Below are positions 7,908 to 15,557 of a stretch of 64,000 nucleotides of DNA, in pieces. The stretch's first letter is position 1, and the number at the start of each line of letters is the position of its first letter. The notes below the pieces were generated by a model. That model ran no database searches and had not been told where the DNA came from. It saw nothing but the letters and a program-made list of their open reading frames with translations. The position numbers and the translations under genes were made by a program. The DNA is from DASUBN01 sp964584665 (lineage in GTDB: Bacteria > Pseudomonadota > Gammaproteobacteria > Natronospirales > REEB76), in NCBI GenBank assembly GCA_964584665.1, contig CAZPAO010000002.1:82383-146382 (forward strand), in the 5' to 3' direction.

Positions 7908-8052
7908 GAGAACCGGGTGGCACTCGCGTGCCACCCTAACGCCACCTTCCCCGCTGCGCATCCTGCTCCGCGGGCGGCTACGGCCCGTGCTATCCCTGCA
8001 CGGGCGTTCGCAGCTATCGCTGCTCACCTGCGCTCCCGCTGAACGAATCGGC
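7908..8052. repeat. intergenic hairpins downstream of pirin
   Basis: GGGTGGCAC-TCGC-GTGCCACCC (7915-7936) is a strong stem without a U-run. A second stem, GCCCGTGC..GCACGGGC (7983-8005), has a minus-strand loop containing GGGA. The stretch 7954-7975 is an inverted near-copy of 45030-45050 (GCGGAGCAGGATGCG), so this is a dispersed repeat also seen before tRNA-Phe. Confidence 0.55.
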
Positions 8053-8105
8053 GCCTCCAAGCCCCGCCGCTTTAGCCCCTTTTGGCGGCGACGGGACTTG
8101 GAGGC
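8053..8105. repeat. large imperfect palindrome
   Basis: Outer stem GCCTCCAAG (8053-8061) pairs exactly with CTTGGAGGC (8097-8105). The inner arms CCCCGCCGC and GGCGGCG-CGGG also pair. It lies 160 bp upstream of the Lrp-type gene. There is no U-run on either strand. Confidence 0.65.
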
Positions 8106-8168
8106 ACCCCACCGGTGTAGCTCTGTTTAGGGTCCGCCTTCTTGCCTACCCTGGCGGGCGGATTCATG

Positions 8169-8183
8169 ACCGTTTGTAACGGT
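8169..8183 (+). promoter_or_regulatory. inverted repeat upstream of the Lrp-type gene
   Basis: ACCGTT-TGT-AACGGT is a perfect 6+3+6 inverted repeat, about 80 bp upstream of ATG 8266. A TACTATATTT stretch near 8206-8215 could hold a -10 element. It may be an operator for an unknown regulator or for autoregulation. Confidence 0.4.
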
Positions 8184-8265
8184 TCTGGATTTAGCCCCCG
8201 GAAGGTACTATATTTCAGTAGCCATGGATGGCGGCCGAATAAATAACGGAAAAGCGGGGGTTTTC

Positions 8266-8775
8266 ATGAATTACGACAAGACAGACCTGAGCATCCTACG
8301 GGAGCTCAGGCAGAACGCGCGCATCCCGAACAAGGTGCTGGCGGCCCGGGTGGGTATCGCGCCCTCCACCTGCATCATGCGGGTGCGACGCCTCGTGGAT
8401 GGCGGCGCCATCTCGGGCTTCTACGCGGAGTTCAACCCGAAGGGTGTCGGGGTCGGGGCCCAGGCCATGATCTGCCTGCGCATGACCCGCCATGACCGGG
8501 AGGACATCGACGCCTTCCGTGCCCACGTGCTGGCACGCGATGAGGTGGTGTCCTTCTTCCACGTCTCCGGCGACGACGACTTCATGCTGCACGTGGCGGT
8601 GCGCGACGTGGAACACCTGCGGGAGTTCATCATCAACGCGCTGTCGGTGCGCCCGGAGATCGTGCACATCGAGACGCGGCTGATCTTCGAGGAACGGCGC
8701 AACCCCGGTTTCCCGGTGTACGTGCCGACGGTGCAGGAACGGCTCGCCGCCGAGGAACTCAAGACAGGCGCTTGA
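8266..8775 (+). CDS. Lrp/AsnC family transcriptional regulator
   Basis: 169 residues. The N-terminal winged HTH begins DKTDLSILRELRQNARI (family D..D..IL..L..nar) with NKVLAARVGIAPSTCIMRVRRL as the helix-turn-helix region. The C-terminal RAM/effector-binding domain follows (MICLRMTRHDREDIDAFRAHV, SGDDDFMLHVAVRD, IETRLIFEE). These proteins form octamers that sense amino acids. MNYDKTD was chosen as start because family homology begins there; a GGGGG lies five bases upstream. The last 17 bp overlap the convergent gene at 8759. Confidence 0.93.
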   Translation: MNYDKTDLSILRELRQNARIPNKVLAARVGIAPSTCIMRVRRLVDGGAISGFYAEFNPKGVGVGAQAMICLRMTRHDREDIDAFRAHVLARDEVVSFFHVSGDDDFMLHVAVRDVEHLREFIINALSVRPEIVHIETRLIFEERRNPGFPVYVPTVQERLAAEELKTGA

Positions 8776-9238
8776 TCAGCCCGCTCTTGGCGATGGCGTA
8801 CTGGATCTCGTCGAGGCGGAAGAAGGCCGGCTCGCCGGCACCGTCGCTGAGCATGATGCAGCCGGGGACCTCTTCGCCATGGGCGGTGTCGGCCAAGCCG
8901 TGGAACATGTCGTCCAGCGGACCGTGGCCGGTGTAATCCAGCTCCAGCGGATGGGTGCGGCCTTTCAGGTAGAAGGCCACGCCGCCGTGGCTGAGCGCCG
9001 CCGGCTTCCAGTCGCCGTTCTGCTTGGAGGTGAGCTGCACGGTCTGGATCTCGCTCACGGACATGAGCATGCTGAGATCGCCGCCGATCGGAAAGAGATA
9101 GAAGGCCTGGATGTCCTTGCCGCCGGCGGAGTAACCCTTGAGGGCCGCCATGATGTCTTCGGCGTCCACTTGGCCGATCTCCACATGCACGGGCGCTTCG
9201 CGGCCATAGAACGTGACCCGCAGATACTGCTTCGCCAT
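8759..9238 (-). CDS. hypothetical protein (159 aa)
   Basis: A soluble protein with no signal peptide. It begins AKQYLRVTFYGREAPVHVEIG and contains KGRTHPLELDYTGHGPLDD. I do not recognise a family; alternating hydrophobic residues suggest a beta-rich fold. It overlaps the convergent Lrp-type gene by 17 bp at their 3' ends. Codon usage matches neighbours, and third-position GC supports coding. Confidence 0.7.
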   Translation of the reverse strand: MAKQYLRVTFYGREAPVHVEIGQVDAEDIMAALKGYSAGGKDIQAFYLFPIGGDLSMLMSVSEIQTVQLTSKQNGDWKPAALSHGGVAFYLKGRTHPLELDYTGHGPLDDMFHGLADTAHGEEVPGCIMLSDGAGEPAFFRLDEIQYAIAKSGLIKRLS

Positions 9239-9347
9239 CCGCTCATCTCCTGCTTGGGACCATCCTTGGCAGGGATTCCGATTTTACATATCCAGCAGGA
9301 GTATAACCCTAGATCGCCCGAATACCAGGGCCAAGGGTGAGCTTCCG

Positions 9348-9710
9348 CTATTTGGGGTTGTGGGTGACGAATTCGATGTTGTTGCCATCAGGATCGAAGA
9401 CGTAGCCAGCAAAATAGTGGGAATGTATCTCAGGTTGCAGTCGGGGCTCCCGGTTGTTGCGGCCCCCACCCGCCAGGGCCGCCGCATGGGCCGCCTGCAC
9501 ATGGGCCTGGGAGGGGCAGTTGAAGGCATAGTGCAACGGCCGTTCGGAAGGGCTGCCGGCCGCGATCCAGAAGTCCTTGGCCCGGGCATCGCCGAAGCCC
9601 AGCGCCCGCCCTTCCACCTTCAGCTCATAACCCAAGGGCTTCAGTGCCGCGCTGTAGAACCGGCGGCTCGCGGTGAGATCGCCCACTTCGATTTCGATAT
9701 GGTCGAGCAT
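9348..9710 (-). CDS. VOC (glyoxalase/dioxygenase-like) family protein
   Basis: 120 residues, one vicinal-oxygen-chelate unit: LDHIEIEVGDLTASRRFYSAAL at the N-terminus, His at HYAFNC and HSHYFAGYVFDPDGNNIEFV at the C-terminus. The first His and terminal Glu match VOC metal ligands. The family covers glyoxalase I, extradiol dioxygenases and resistance proteins; no substrate can be assigned. It lies 17 bp downstream of a GST on the same strand, so the two may act together on electrophiles. Confidence 0.9.
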   Translation of the reverse strand: MLDHIEIEVGDLTASRRFYSAALKPLGYELKVEGRALGFGDARAKDFWIAAGSPSERPLHYAFNCPSQAHVQAAHAAALAGGGRNNREPRLQPEIHSHYFAGYVFDPDGNNIEFVTHNPK

Positions 9711-9727
9711 CGTCTTCTCCTTTTCTT

Positions 9728-10375
9728 TCAGGCGGCCTGGTTCCAGACCTGGATACCTTCTTGCTGCAGCGCGCGCTGCACCGCCGGGCGCTGCAGCATG
9801 CGCTCCGCATGCCGCGTGTAGCCCGGGTAACCGGCGCGCATGTCCACGCCGATGCGATTGCCCCAGCGGTAGAACACCAGCAGGTAGGGGTCCACCAACG
9901 TATAGGCATTGCCCACGGCCCAGCCGCGGTCAGCCATGCGGTGCTCTATGTAGGCGAAGCCGTCCAGCACGTTGTCCCGGCCCTTGGCCTGGATGGCGCC
10001 GTGATGCGACTCGTCATCCACGAAGCGGACCGGCCGCCACAACTCGCCGAAGGCGATGGCGTGCAGCGTGCCCGAGAGCCAGTTGCACCATTCCAGGCAG
10101 CGGGCGGCCAGCAGCGGATCCCGTGGGAACAGCACCGGGTTGCCGCCCTGCTGGGCGACGTACCAGGCCACCGCCGGCACCTCCGTCAGCACTTCGCCCT
10201 CTTCCGTCACCAGCGCGGGCACGCGCCCCTTGGGGTTGATGGCGAGGTATTCCTGGGTCTGGGTCTGGCCCTCGGCGATGGCGGTGAGTTCCAGCTTGTA
10301 GGGCAGGCCCAGCTCTTCCAGCAGGATGTGGGGGACCAAGGAACAAGCTCCTGGCGAATAATAGAGTTTCAACAT
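9728..10375 (-). CDS. glutathione S-transferase (bacterial beta-like)
   Basis: 215 residues. The N-terminal thioredoxin-fold domain begins LKLYYSPGACSLVPHILLEE, the GstA-type motif with Ser9 and Cys10-like positions, followed by NPKGRVPALV with the cis-Pro. An alpha-helical C-terminal domain follows (LVDPYLLVFYRWGNRIG). It conjugates glutathione to electrophiles or reduces disulfides. It is upstream of the VOC gene in the same direction, and gene spacing suggests an operon with the enzymes at 10419-11400. Confidence 0.92.
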   Translation of the reverse strand: MLKLYYSPGACSLVPHILLEELGLPYKLELTAIAEGQTQTQEYLAINPKGRVPALVTEEGEVLTEVPAVAWYVAQQGGNPVLFPRDPLLAARCLEWCNWLSGTLHAIAFGELWRPVRFVDDESHHGAIQAKGRDNVLDGFAYIEHRMADRGWAVGNAYTLVDPYLLVFYRWGNRIGVDMRAGYPGYTRHAERMLQRPAVQRALQQEGIQVWNQAA

Positions 10376-10418
10376 ACGGTCACCTCAAGAGTCACTGGGG
10401 TCATCACCGATATCCGAA

Positions 10419-11063
10419 CTAAGCGCGCGTGCCAGCCGCCTGCCGTGTGAAGCGCAGTGCGATGCCGGTCGGTCCCCAACCCTGCTCCCGCACCAGATGC
10501 ACCATGAGCATCGCCACCGGTTCCAGGTAGCGGGCGTTGCGCAGAGGGCCGCTGTCGAGCCCATCCAGCCCGCAGCTCTCCAGCAGTCGCGCCAGGCTGA
10601 GCTTGGCGTCGGCATCGTCGCCGCAATACATGACGGTGGGCGCATGGCGCTGCAGCAGGGCCTCATCCGCCAGCCATTCGGCGTAGACGTGGTTGAAAGC
10701 CTTCAGCACCCGCGAGCCGGGGAGCGCGGCCGCGATGCGCTCGGCGCCGGATTCGTGGAAGCCGATGTCCAGGCTGCGCCCGTCGGGGGTCTCGGGATTG
10801 GAGCAATCAACGATGATGCGACCGGCGGTGTCACCGAGCCGGTCGAGGGCAGCGGGTGCATGCTCCCAGGGGATGCAGAAGAAGGACAGCTCGCTGGCCG
10901 CGATGGCCTGGCTGTAGCTCCCGCTCTCTGCCCGCATCGCCGCGGCCATGGCATGGGCTTTGGCGGGATCCCGCGCACCGAACATGACCTCATGCCCATG
11001 CCGCGCGCAGAGGCCGCCGATGGCGCTGCCCAAGGTGCCCGTGCCTATGATCCCGATGCGCAT
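10419..11063 (-). CDS. F420-type NADP-dependent oxidoreductase family protein
   Basis: 214 residues starting with the Rossmann motif RIGIIGTGTLGSAIGG, followed by FGARDP, where Arg favours NADP(H). Later segments, FCIPWEH and VLKAFNHVYAEW, match the NADPH-dependent F420 reductase/coenzyme F420-dependent family. In proteobacteria without F420 such proteins are reductases of unknown substrate. It lies 22 bp downstream of a cupin gene. Confidence 0.82.
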   Translation of the reverse strand: MRIGIIGTGTLGSAIGGLCARHGHEVMFGARDPAKAHAMAAAMRAESGSYSQAIAASELSFFCIPWEHAPAALDRLGDTAGRIIVDCSNPETPDGRSLDIGFHESGAERIAAALPGSRVLKAFNHVYAEWLADEALLQRHAPTVMYCGDDADAKLSLARLLESCGLDGLDSGPLRNARYLEPVAMLMVHLVREQGWGPTGIALRFTRQAAGTRA

Positions 11064-11085
11064 ATGCCTTCCCTCGATGTGTGGA

Positions 11086-11400
11086 TCAGCCTTCGGGATA
11101 GAACAGGAACAGGCGGCAACCGGTCTTGGATTGCGGCACGTGCTGCGAGCCCGCCGGGCAATGCAAGAAACTGCCGGCGGGGTAGTCGCGCTCGCCGTCG
11201 TTGAACACGCCGCTCACCACATACACCTCTTCCGGGCCCGGCTGGTGCACGTCGATGCCGGGGTAGACCGCGCCGGGCGGGATATCCACCACCTGGGCCT
11301 TGGCGCCGCTCGCTCCCTGCCAGATGTCCCAGACGCGCATGCCGCCCGGCAGCTCGCGCGCTGCGTGATCCTGGATGTTCGTCCACGTCATGTCCTGCAT
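11086..11400 (-). CDS. small cupin-domain protein
   Basis: 104 residues forming a single cupin barrel: HQPGPEEVYVVSGVFNDGERDYPAGSFLHCPAGSQH carries the two motifs G(X)5HXH-like and G(X)5PXG(X)2H. His residues suggest metal binding. It resembles the ChrR-like anti-sigma cupin or quercetin-type group in length. ATG 11400 has AAGGAG five bases upstream. It precedes the oxidoreductase gene and follows the EamA gene by 10 bp, all on one strand. Confidence 0.85.
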   Translation of the reverse strand: MQDMTWTNIQDHAARELPGGMRVWDIWQGASGAKAQVVDIPPGAVYPGIDVHQPGPEEVYVVSGVFNDGERDYPAGSFLHCPAGSQHVPQSKTGCRLFLFYPEG

Positions 11401-11410
11401 GCGGGCTCCT

Positions 11411-12397
11411 TCATGCCGTGCGGCGCAGGTTGACCAGCACCACGCTGGCGATGACCACGCCGCCGCCCAGCAGGGCCATGAGCCCGGGCTTCTCGCCCAG
11501 GAACAGCCAGGAGACGGTGAGCGCGATGGGCGCGGAGAAATACAGCGCCGTGGAGGCGCGGCCCGCCGGCAGGTGCGACAAGGCGTAGGACCAGCAGAGG
11601 TTGCCGACCGCCGTGGGCAGCAATCCGAGGGCGATGCCGGTCAGGGTGGTCCCGAAGGAGGCGTGCCGGATATCAGTGACGAGCTGCGGTGCATAGGGCA
11701 GCACGCAGAGGGCGCCGAACACGCCCATCCAAGTGGTGACCAGCAGGGGCCCGAGCCGCGTCGCCAGCGGTTTCTGGATGATGAAGCTGATGGACTGGGA
11801 GACCGATGCGATGAGCACGAACAGGCCGCCCACCTGGAGGTGCAGCCCGCCCTGACCGCCGCTCACCAGCAGCGCGGTGCCCGCGAATCCCAGCAGCACG
11901 CCGGACCAGCCCTTGCGGTCCAGGTGCTCACCCAGCAGCCACAGCGCCAGGAGCGCGGTGAAGATCGGCGAGGTGTTTATGATGAGACTGGCGGTGCCCG
12001 CATCCACGCTCTCCTCGCCATTGATGAGCGCGAGCTGGTAGGCGGCCATGCCGGTGAGGCCGAGCGCGGCGAGTCCAGCCCATTCCCGCGCGGTGAGGCG
12101 CCAGGCTGCCTTCCCCAGGCTGGCGGTGGAGAAAGCCAGCATCGCCACGGCCATGACCGCGAGACGCAGGAGCGCGAGGGAACCCGCGTGGTAGTCGCGC
12201 AGGGCATAGCGGATGCCGGTGAAGGCGGAGGCCCACAACACCATCGTGGTGGCGAGCGCCGCCAGCACCAGCAGGCGCTGGCGCAGGGGATGGGACGCAG
12301 GGGGCGCCTCTTCCAGCGCGCCGATGTTGTCCCGAGCGGCGGTCACCACCGCGTCGAGTTCGATGAGCGCGGCGCGTTCTTCGGCGCTGTCCGTCAC
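11411..12397 (-). CDS. EamA/DMT family transporter
   Basis: 328 residues: a ~45-residue polar N-terminal extension and then ten predicted helices in two EamA repeats (LWASAFTGIRYAL in the first; ISFIIQKPLATRLG in the second). DMT carriers export amino acids, amines or metabolites. The start is GTG 12397, overlapping the TGA of the PLP decarboxylase as GTGA, which indicates translational coupling. The pairing suggests export of the decarboxylase product; this is inference. A seven-codon relic of this gene's start lies after the second decarboxylase (13963-13986). Confidence 0.9.
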   Translation of the reverse strand: MTDSAEERAALIELDAVVTAARDNIGALEEAPPASHPLRQRLLVLAALATTMVLWASAFTGIRYALRDYHAGSLALLRLAVMAVAMLAFSTASLGKAAWRLTAREWAGLAALGLTGMAAYQLALINGEESVDAGTASLIINTSPIFTALLALWLLGEHLDRKGWSGVLLGFAGTALLVSGGQGGLHLQVGGLFVLIASVSQSISFIIQKPLATRLGPLLVTTWMGVFGALCVLPYAPQLVTDIRHASFGTTLTGIALGLLPTAVGNLCWSYALSHLPAGRASTALYFSAPIALTVSWLFLGEKPGLMALLGGGVVIASVVLVNLRRTA

Positions 12398-13866
12398 TGC
12401 GTGAACTCCCGGCCCAGATCGATCGTCGCCGCCACCAGCGCATCCAGGTCCTCGCGTCGCGTGCGGTGGTTGGTGATGCAGACGCGTATGGAGAAGCGCC
12501 CTCTCAACACGGTGGCGGACGGCGCGGCGATGCCGCGCTCCTGCAGGGCGATCAGGATGCGCTGGTTCAGGTCGTCCAGGGCCTTCGCATCCAGCCCCGT
12601 CCCACGGTAGCGGTAGTTGACGATGTTGAGCTCGGTCGGCGCGGTGAGCTCGAGCATCGGCTCGGTCTCCACCCGCTGCGCCAGGTAGTGCGCCTGCCGC
12701 ACGTTCTGCTCGATGAGCCTGCCGAACTTGTCCAGCCCCTCGGTCTGGAGCGAGAACCAGATCGGCAGCGCAGCGAAGGAACGGGAGAGCTGCACGCCGT
12801 ACTCGGAGAAGTTGAAGGGGCCGGTGGCGACGCCGCCGGGCAGCGGCTTGATGTAGCTCGGCACCACCGAGAAGGTGCCGCGGTGTTCGAGCGGCCGCCG
12901 CACCAGCACGCAGCCGGCGTTATAGGGCTGGTAGAACCACTTGTGCAGGTCGAAGGTCAGCGAGTCGGCGCGTTCCATGCCGGCCAGCAGCGGGGCCACC
13001 GAAGGTGCGAGGCGCGCGGCCGCGCCGAAGGCGCCGTCCACATGCAACCACATATCCTCGCGCGCGCAGATGTCGGCGAGCGCGCTCATGTCGTCGACCG
13101 CGCCGGTGTTCACCGTCGCGGCATTGGCGACCACGCAGATGGGCCGGTGCCCGGCGGCACGGTCCTCCTGGATGCGCCTCTCGAGCGCGGCCAGGTCTAT
13201 GCGGTAGTGCTCGTCGACCGGGATCAAGGCGTATGAGCGCCGCCCCAGCCCGAGCAGTTCCACCGCCTTCTGCACCGAGGAATGGGTCTCGGTGGAGGCG
13301 TACACCATCAGGCGCGGCCGGGCGGCGATATCCACTCCCTCCTCGCGCACGTCGTAGCCCGCTTTCGTGGCGCGCGCCACGGCTAGCCCCACCATGTTGC
13401 CCATGGAGCCGCCGCTCACGAGCAGGCCGCTGGCCTCCGCCGGGAAACCGAAGATGGACTTGAACCAGTTGACCACCTGCAGTTCCGCATGGGTCGAAGC
13501 CGCTTCATCGAAACCTAGGTTGATGGAGTTCATGCCCGAGGCCATGAGCGCCGCCAGCATCGTGAGTGGTGAACCGGTGCCGCTCACCCAGCTCCAGAAA
13601 CGCGGATGGATGTTGCCGGTGGGATAAGGCAGCACATGCTCACGGAACCGTGCATAGACCTCATCCAGCGGCACCGGCCCACGCGACAGGCCGGCGCGGA
13701 GCGCCGCCTTGGAGGCTTCAGGCAGCGGCGTCCAGACAGGGCGCTCGCGCACGTTCTGCTGGTAGCTGAGCATGTCCTCCAGCACACGCGCAGCGAAGCG
13801 TTTGAACTCCTCCCAGTCCTTGGGATCGAGGGTCTCTTCGGCGCGCTCTTCAGGCTGGATTTTCAT
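12394..13866 (-). CDS. group II pyridoxal-phosphate decarboxylase, paralog 1
   Basis: 490 residues of the aromatic amino acid/glutamate decarboxylase fold. PLP ligands are visible: His195 (STETHSS), Asp277 (LHVDGAFG) and Schiff-base Lys309 (FDLHKW). The substrate-side motif is PTGNIHPRFWSW rather than the plant/animal HPxFxAYFP, so this is a bacterial subgroup and the substrate (aromatic or aliphatic L-amino acid) is not predictable. It is the paralog of 13983-15443 and begins with nearly the same residues (MKI.P.ER). It is followed by an overlapping EamA exporter. A conserved palindrome sits 10 bp upstream of the ATG. Confidence 0.93.
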   Translation of the reverse strand: MKIQPEERAEETLDPKDWEEFKRFAARVLEDMLSYQQNVRERPVWTPLPEASKAALRAGLSRGPVPLDEVYARFREHVLPYPTGNIHPRFWSWVSGTGSPLTMLAALMASGMNSINLGFDEAASTHAELQVVNWFKSIFGFPAEASGLLVSGGSMGNMVGLAVARATKAGYDVREEGVDIAARPRLMVYASTETHSSVQKAVELLGLGRRSYALIPVDEHYRIDLAALERRIQEDRAAGHRPICVVANAATVNTGAVDDMSALADICAREDMWLHVDGAFGAAARLAPSVAPLLAGMERADSLTFDLHKWFYQPYNAGCVLVRRPLEHRGTFSVVPSYIKPLPGGVATGPFNFSEYGVQLSRSFAALPIWFSLQTEGLDKFGRLIEQNVRQAHYLAQRVETEPMLELTAPTELNIVNYRYRGTGLDAKALDDLNQRILIALQERGIAAPSATVLRGRFSIRVCITNHRTRREDLDALVAATIDLGREFTQ

Positions 13867-13917
13867 GATGGGCTATACCGTCGGTAATATTCACAGAACA
13901 TGATTCTAGATTTGACG
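13867..13917 (-). promoter_or_regulatory. duplicated promoter/operator block, copy 1
   Basis: The palindrome TACCG-T-CGGTA (13876-13886) lies 10 bp upstream of ATG 13866. The 34 bp from 13884 to 13917 are identical to 15461-15494 and include AGAA-N5-TTCT (13895-13907). There is no Shine-Dalgarno sequence. A TATAGC -10-like element lies so close to the ATG that the mRNA may be nearly leaderless. Confidence 0.65.
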
Positions 13918-13962
13918 CCCTGAGCAATGTGCCCCATGACGGTCAAGTTTCTCGAGGGTGGC

Positions 13963-13986
13963 TTACTCTTCCGCGCTGTCCATCAC
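13963..13986 (-). pseudogene. seven-codon relic of the EamA gene start
   Basis: Overlapping the TGA of the second decarboxylase, the frame GTG-ATG-GAC-AGC-GCG-GAA-GAG-TAA matches the first codons of the intact EamA gene (GTG-ACG-GAC-AGC-GCC-GAA-GAA) and then stops. It marks the 3' breakpoint of the tandem duplication or what survived deletion of a second exporter. Confidence 0.65.
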
Positions 13987-15443
13987 CGCGTGAACTCCCG
14001 GGCGAGCGCCAGCACGCCGTCCACCAGCGCGTCGAAGTCGGCGCGTCGGCTGCGATAGTTGGTGATGGCCACGCGGATGGCGAAGCGTCCCTTGAGCACC
14101 GTGGAGGAAGGCGCGGCGATGCCGCGCTCCTGTAGGGCGATGAGGATGCGTGCGTTCAAGGCGTTGAGCGCCGCCTCATCCAGCCCCGCCTTCCGGTAAC
14201 GGAAGTTCACGACGTTGAGCGGCACCGGCGCCAAGAGCTCCAGTTCCGCTTCGCCCGCGACCCGTGTCTCGAGATACTGGGCCTGGCGGATGTTCTGGCT
14301 GATGAGACCGGCGAAGCGATCCAGGCCATAGCTCTTCAGGTTCAGCCACACCTTGAGGGCGCGGAAACCGCGGGAGAGCTGGGGCCCGTAGTCGGCGAAC
14401 GCCACCGGTGCGTTGGCGATTCCGCCTTCGAGCTTGTTGAGATAATTCGCCGTCACCGCGAAGGCGGTCTTGTGCTTCTCGCGGTCGCGGATTAGCACAC
14501 AGCCCACGTCATAGGGCAGGTACATCCATTTGTGCAGGTCGAAGGCGAGCGAATCGGCCCGCTCCATGCCTTTGAGCAGGGCGCGTTTGTCCGGGTCCAA
14601 CACGCCCAGTGCACCGAAGGCGCCGTCCACATGCAGCCAGAGCTTCTCGTCGCGGCAGAGGTCGGCGATGGCGTCGAGTTCGTCCACCGCGCCGGTGTTG
14701 ACGGTGCCGGCGCTCGCCACCACGCACACCGGCAGGTGCCCGGCTTGCCGGTCCGCGGCGATGTGCGCCTTGAGCGCGGCGAGATCCATGCGGTAATCGG
14801 CCTGCACCGGGATGCGTGCCAGAGAGTCGGCGCCCAGCCCCATGAGTTCCACGGCTTTCTGCGCCGAGTTGTGTGTCTCGGTGGAGGTGTAGAACATGAG
14901 ACGTGCATGCCCGTTGAGTCCCTCGCGCCGCACCGGGAAGGGCGCCATGGCTGTGCGCGCCACGTTCATGCCCACGAGGTTGCTCACCGAACCACCGGTG
15001 ACCAGGATGCCGCCCGCCTGCGCCGGGAAGCCCATGATCTCCTTGAGCCATTCGATGACCTGCAGTTCCACGTAGGTGGCGCTCTGGTCGAAGCCCACCG
15101 CGTTCACGTTCAGCGTGGCTGTCAGCATCTCCGCCACCACGCCCATGGGCGTGCCGTTGCCGTGCACCCATCCCCAGAAGCGTGGATGGCCGTTGCCGGT
15201 GGGATAGGGCTGAACCAGTTCCTGGTAATCGCGGTACGCCGCCTGCACGCCCTCTCCTGTCCGCGGCACGCCTGCCGTGAGCCGCTCGCGCACCGCCGCC
15301 GGCACGGGCTGCCAGGGCCGCTCGCGCACCGTGGCGAGGTAATCGAGCGAGTCCTCGAGCACCTGGTGGGCGAAGCGTTTGAACTCCTCCCAATCCTTGG
15401 GATCGAGACTCTCTTCGGGGCGTTCGTCAGGATGGATTTTCAT
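13983..15443 (-). CDS. group II pyridoxal-phosphate decarboxylase, paralog 2
   Basis: 486 residues, collinear with the paralog at 12394-13866. PLP residues are His191 (STETHNS), Asp273 (LHVDGAFG) and Lys305 (FDLHKW). The motif PTGNGHPRFWGW is shared, but many active-site-proximal residues differ (HGNGTPMG versus SGTGSPLT), so the substrates may differ. It is transcribed toward paralog 1 and away from the LysR gene. The upstream 34-bp block and palindrome are duplicated from paralog 1, and the seven-codon exporter relic follows its stop. Confidence 0.93.
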   Translation of the reverse strand: MKIHPDERPEESLDPKDWEEFKRFAHQVLEDSLDYLATVRERPWQPVPAAVRERLTAGVPRTGEGVQAAYRDYQELVQPYPTGNGHPRFWGWVHGNGTPMGVVAEMLTATLNVNAVGFDQSATYVELQVIEWLKEIMGFPAQAGGILVTGGSVSNLVGMNVARTAMAPFPVRREGLNGHARLMFYTSTETHNSAQKAVELMGLGADSLARIPVQADYRMDLAALKAHIAADRQAGHLPVCVVASAGTVNTGAVDELDAIADLCRDEKLWLHVDGAFGALGVLDPDKRALLKGMERADSLAFDLHKWMYLPYDVGCVLIRDREKHKTAFAVTANYLNKLEGGIANAPVAFADYGPQLSRGFRALKVWLNLKSYGLDRFAGLISQNIRQAQYLETRVAGEAELELLAPVPLNVVNFRYRKAGLDEAALNALNARILIALQERGIAAPSSTVLKGRFAIRVAITNYRSRRADFDALVDGVLALAREFTR

Positions 15444-15494
15444 GATGAGTTATACTGTCAGTAATATTCACAGAACATGATTCTAGATTTGACG
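15444..15494 (-). promoter_or_regulatory. duplicated promoter/operator block, copy 2
   Basis: The palindrome TACTG-T-CAGTA (15453-15463) differs from copy 1 by a compensatory pair. The 34 bp at 15461-15494 are identical to copy 1. On the minus strand TATAAC lies just before the ATG at 15443, with no Shine-Dalgarno sequence between. The divergent LysR-type regulator is the natural candidate to bind here. Confidence 0.65.
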
Positions 15495-15517
15495 GATACC
15501 CAGTAACAAACCCTATT

Positions 15518-15539
15518 TTTGCATGGCTAGATGTGCAAA
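15518..15539 (+). promoter_or_regulatory. LysR-type inverted repeat
   Basis: TTTGCA-N10-TGCAAA, containing a T-N11-A core, lies 19 bp upstream of the LysR start. This is the usual place for an autoregulatory LysR site. Confidence 0.45.
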
Positions 15540-15557
15540 TAACTGATAGGTAGAAAC

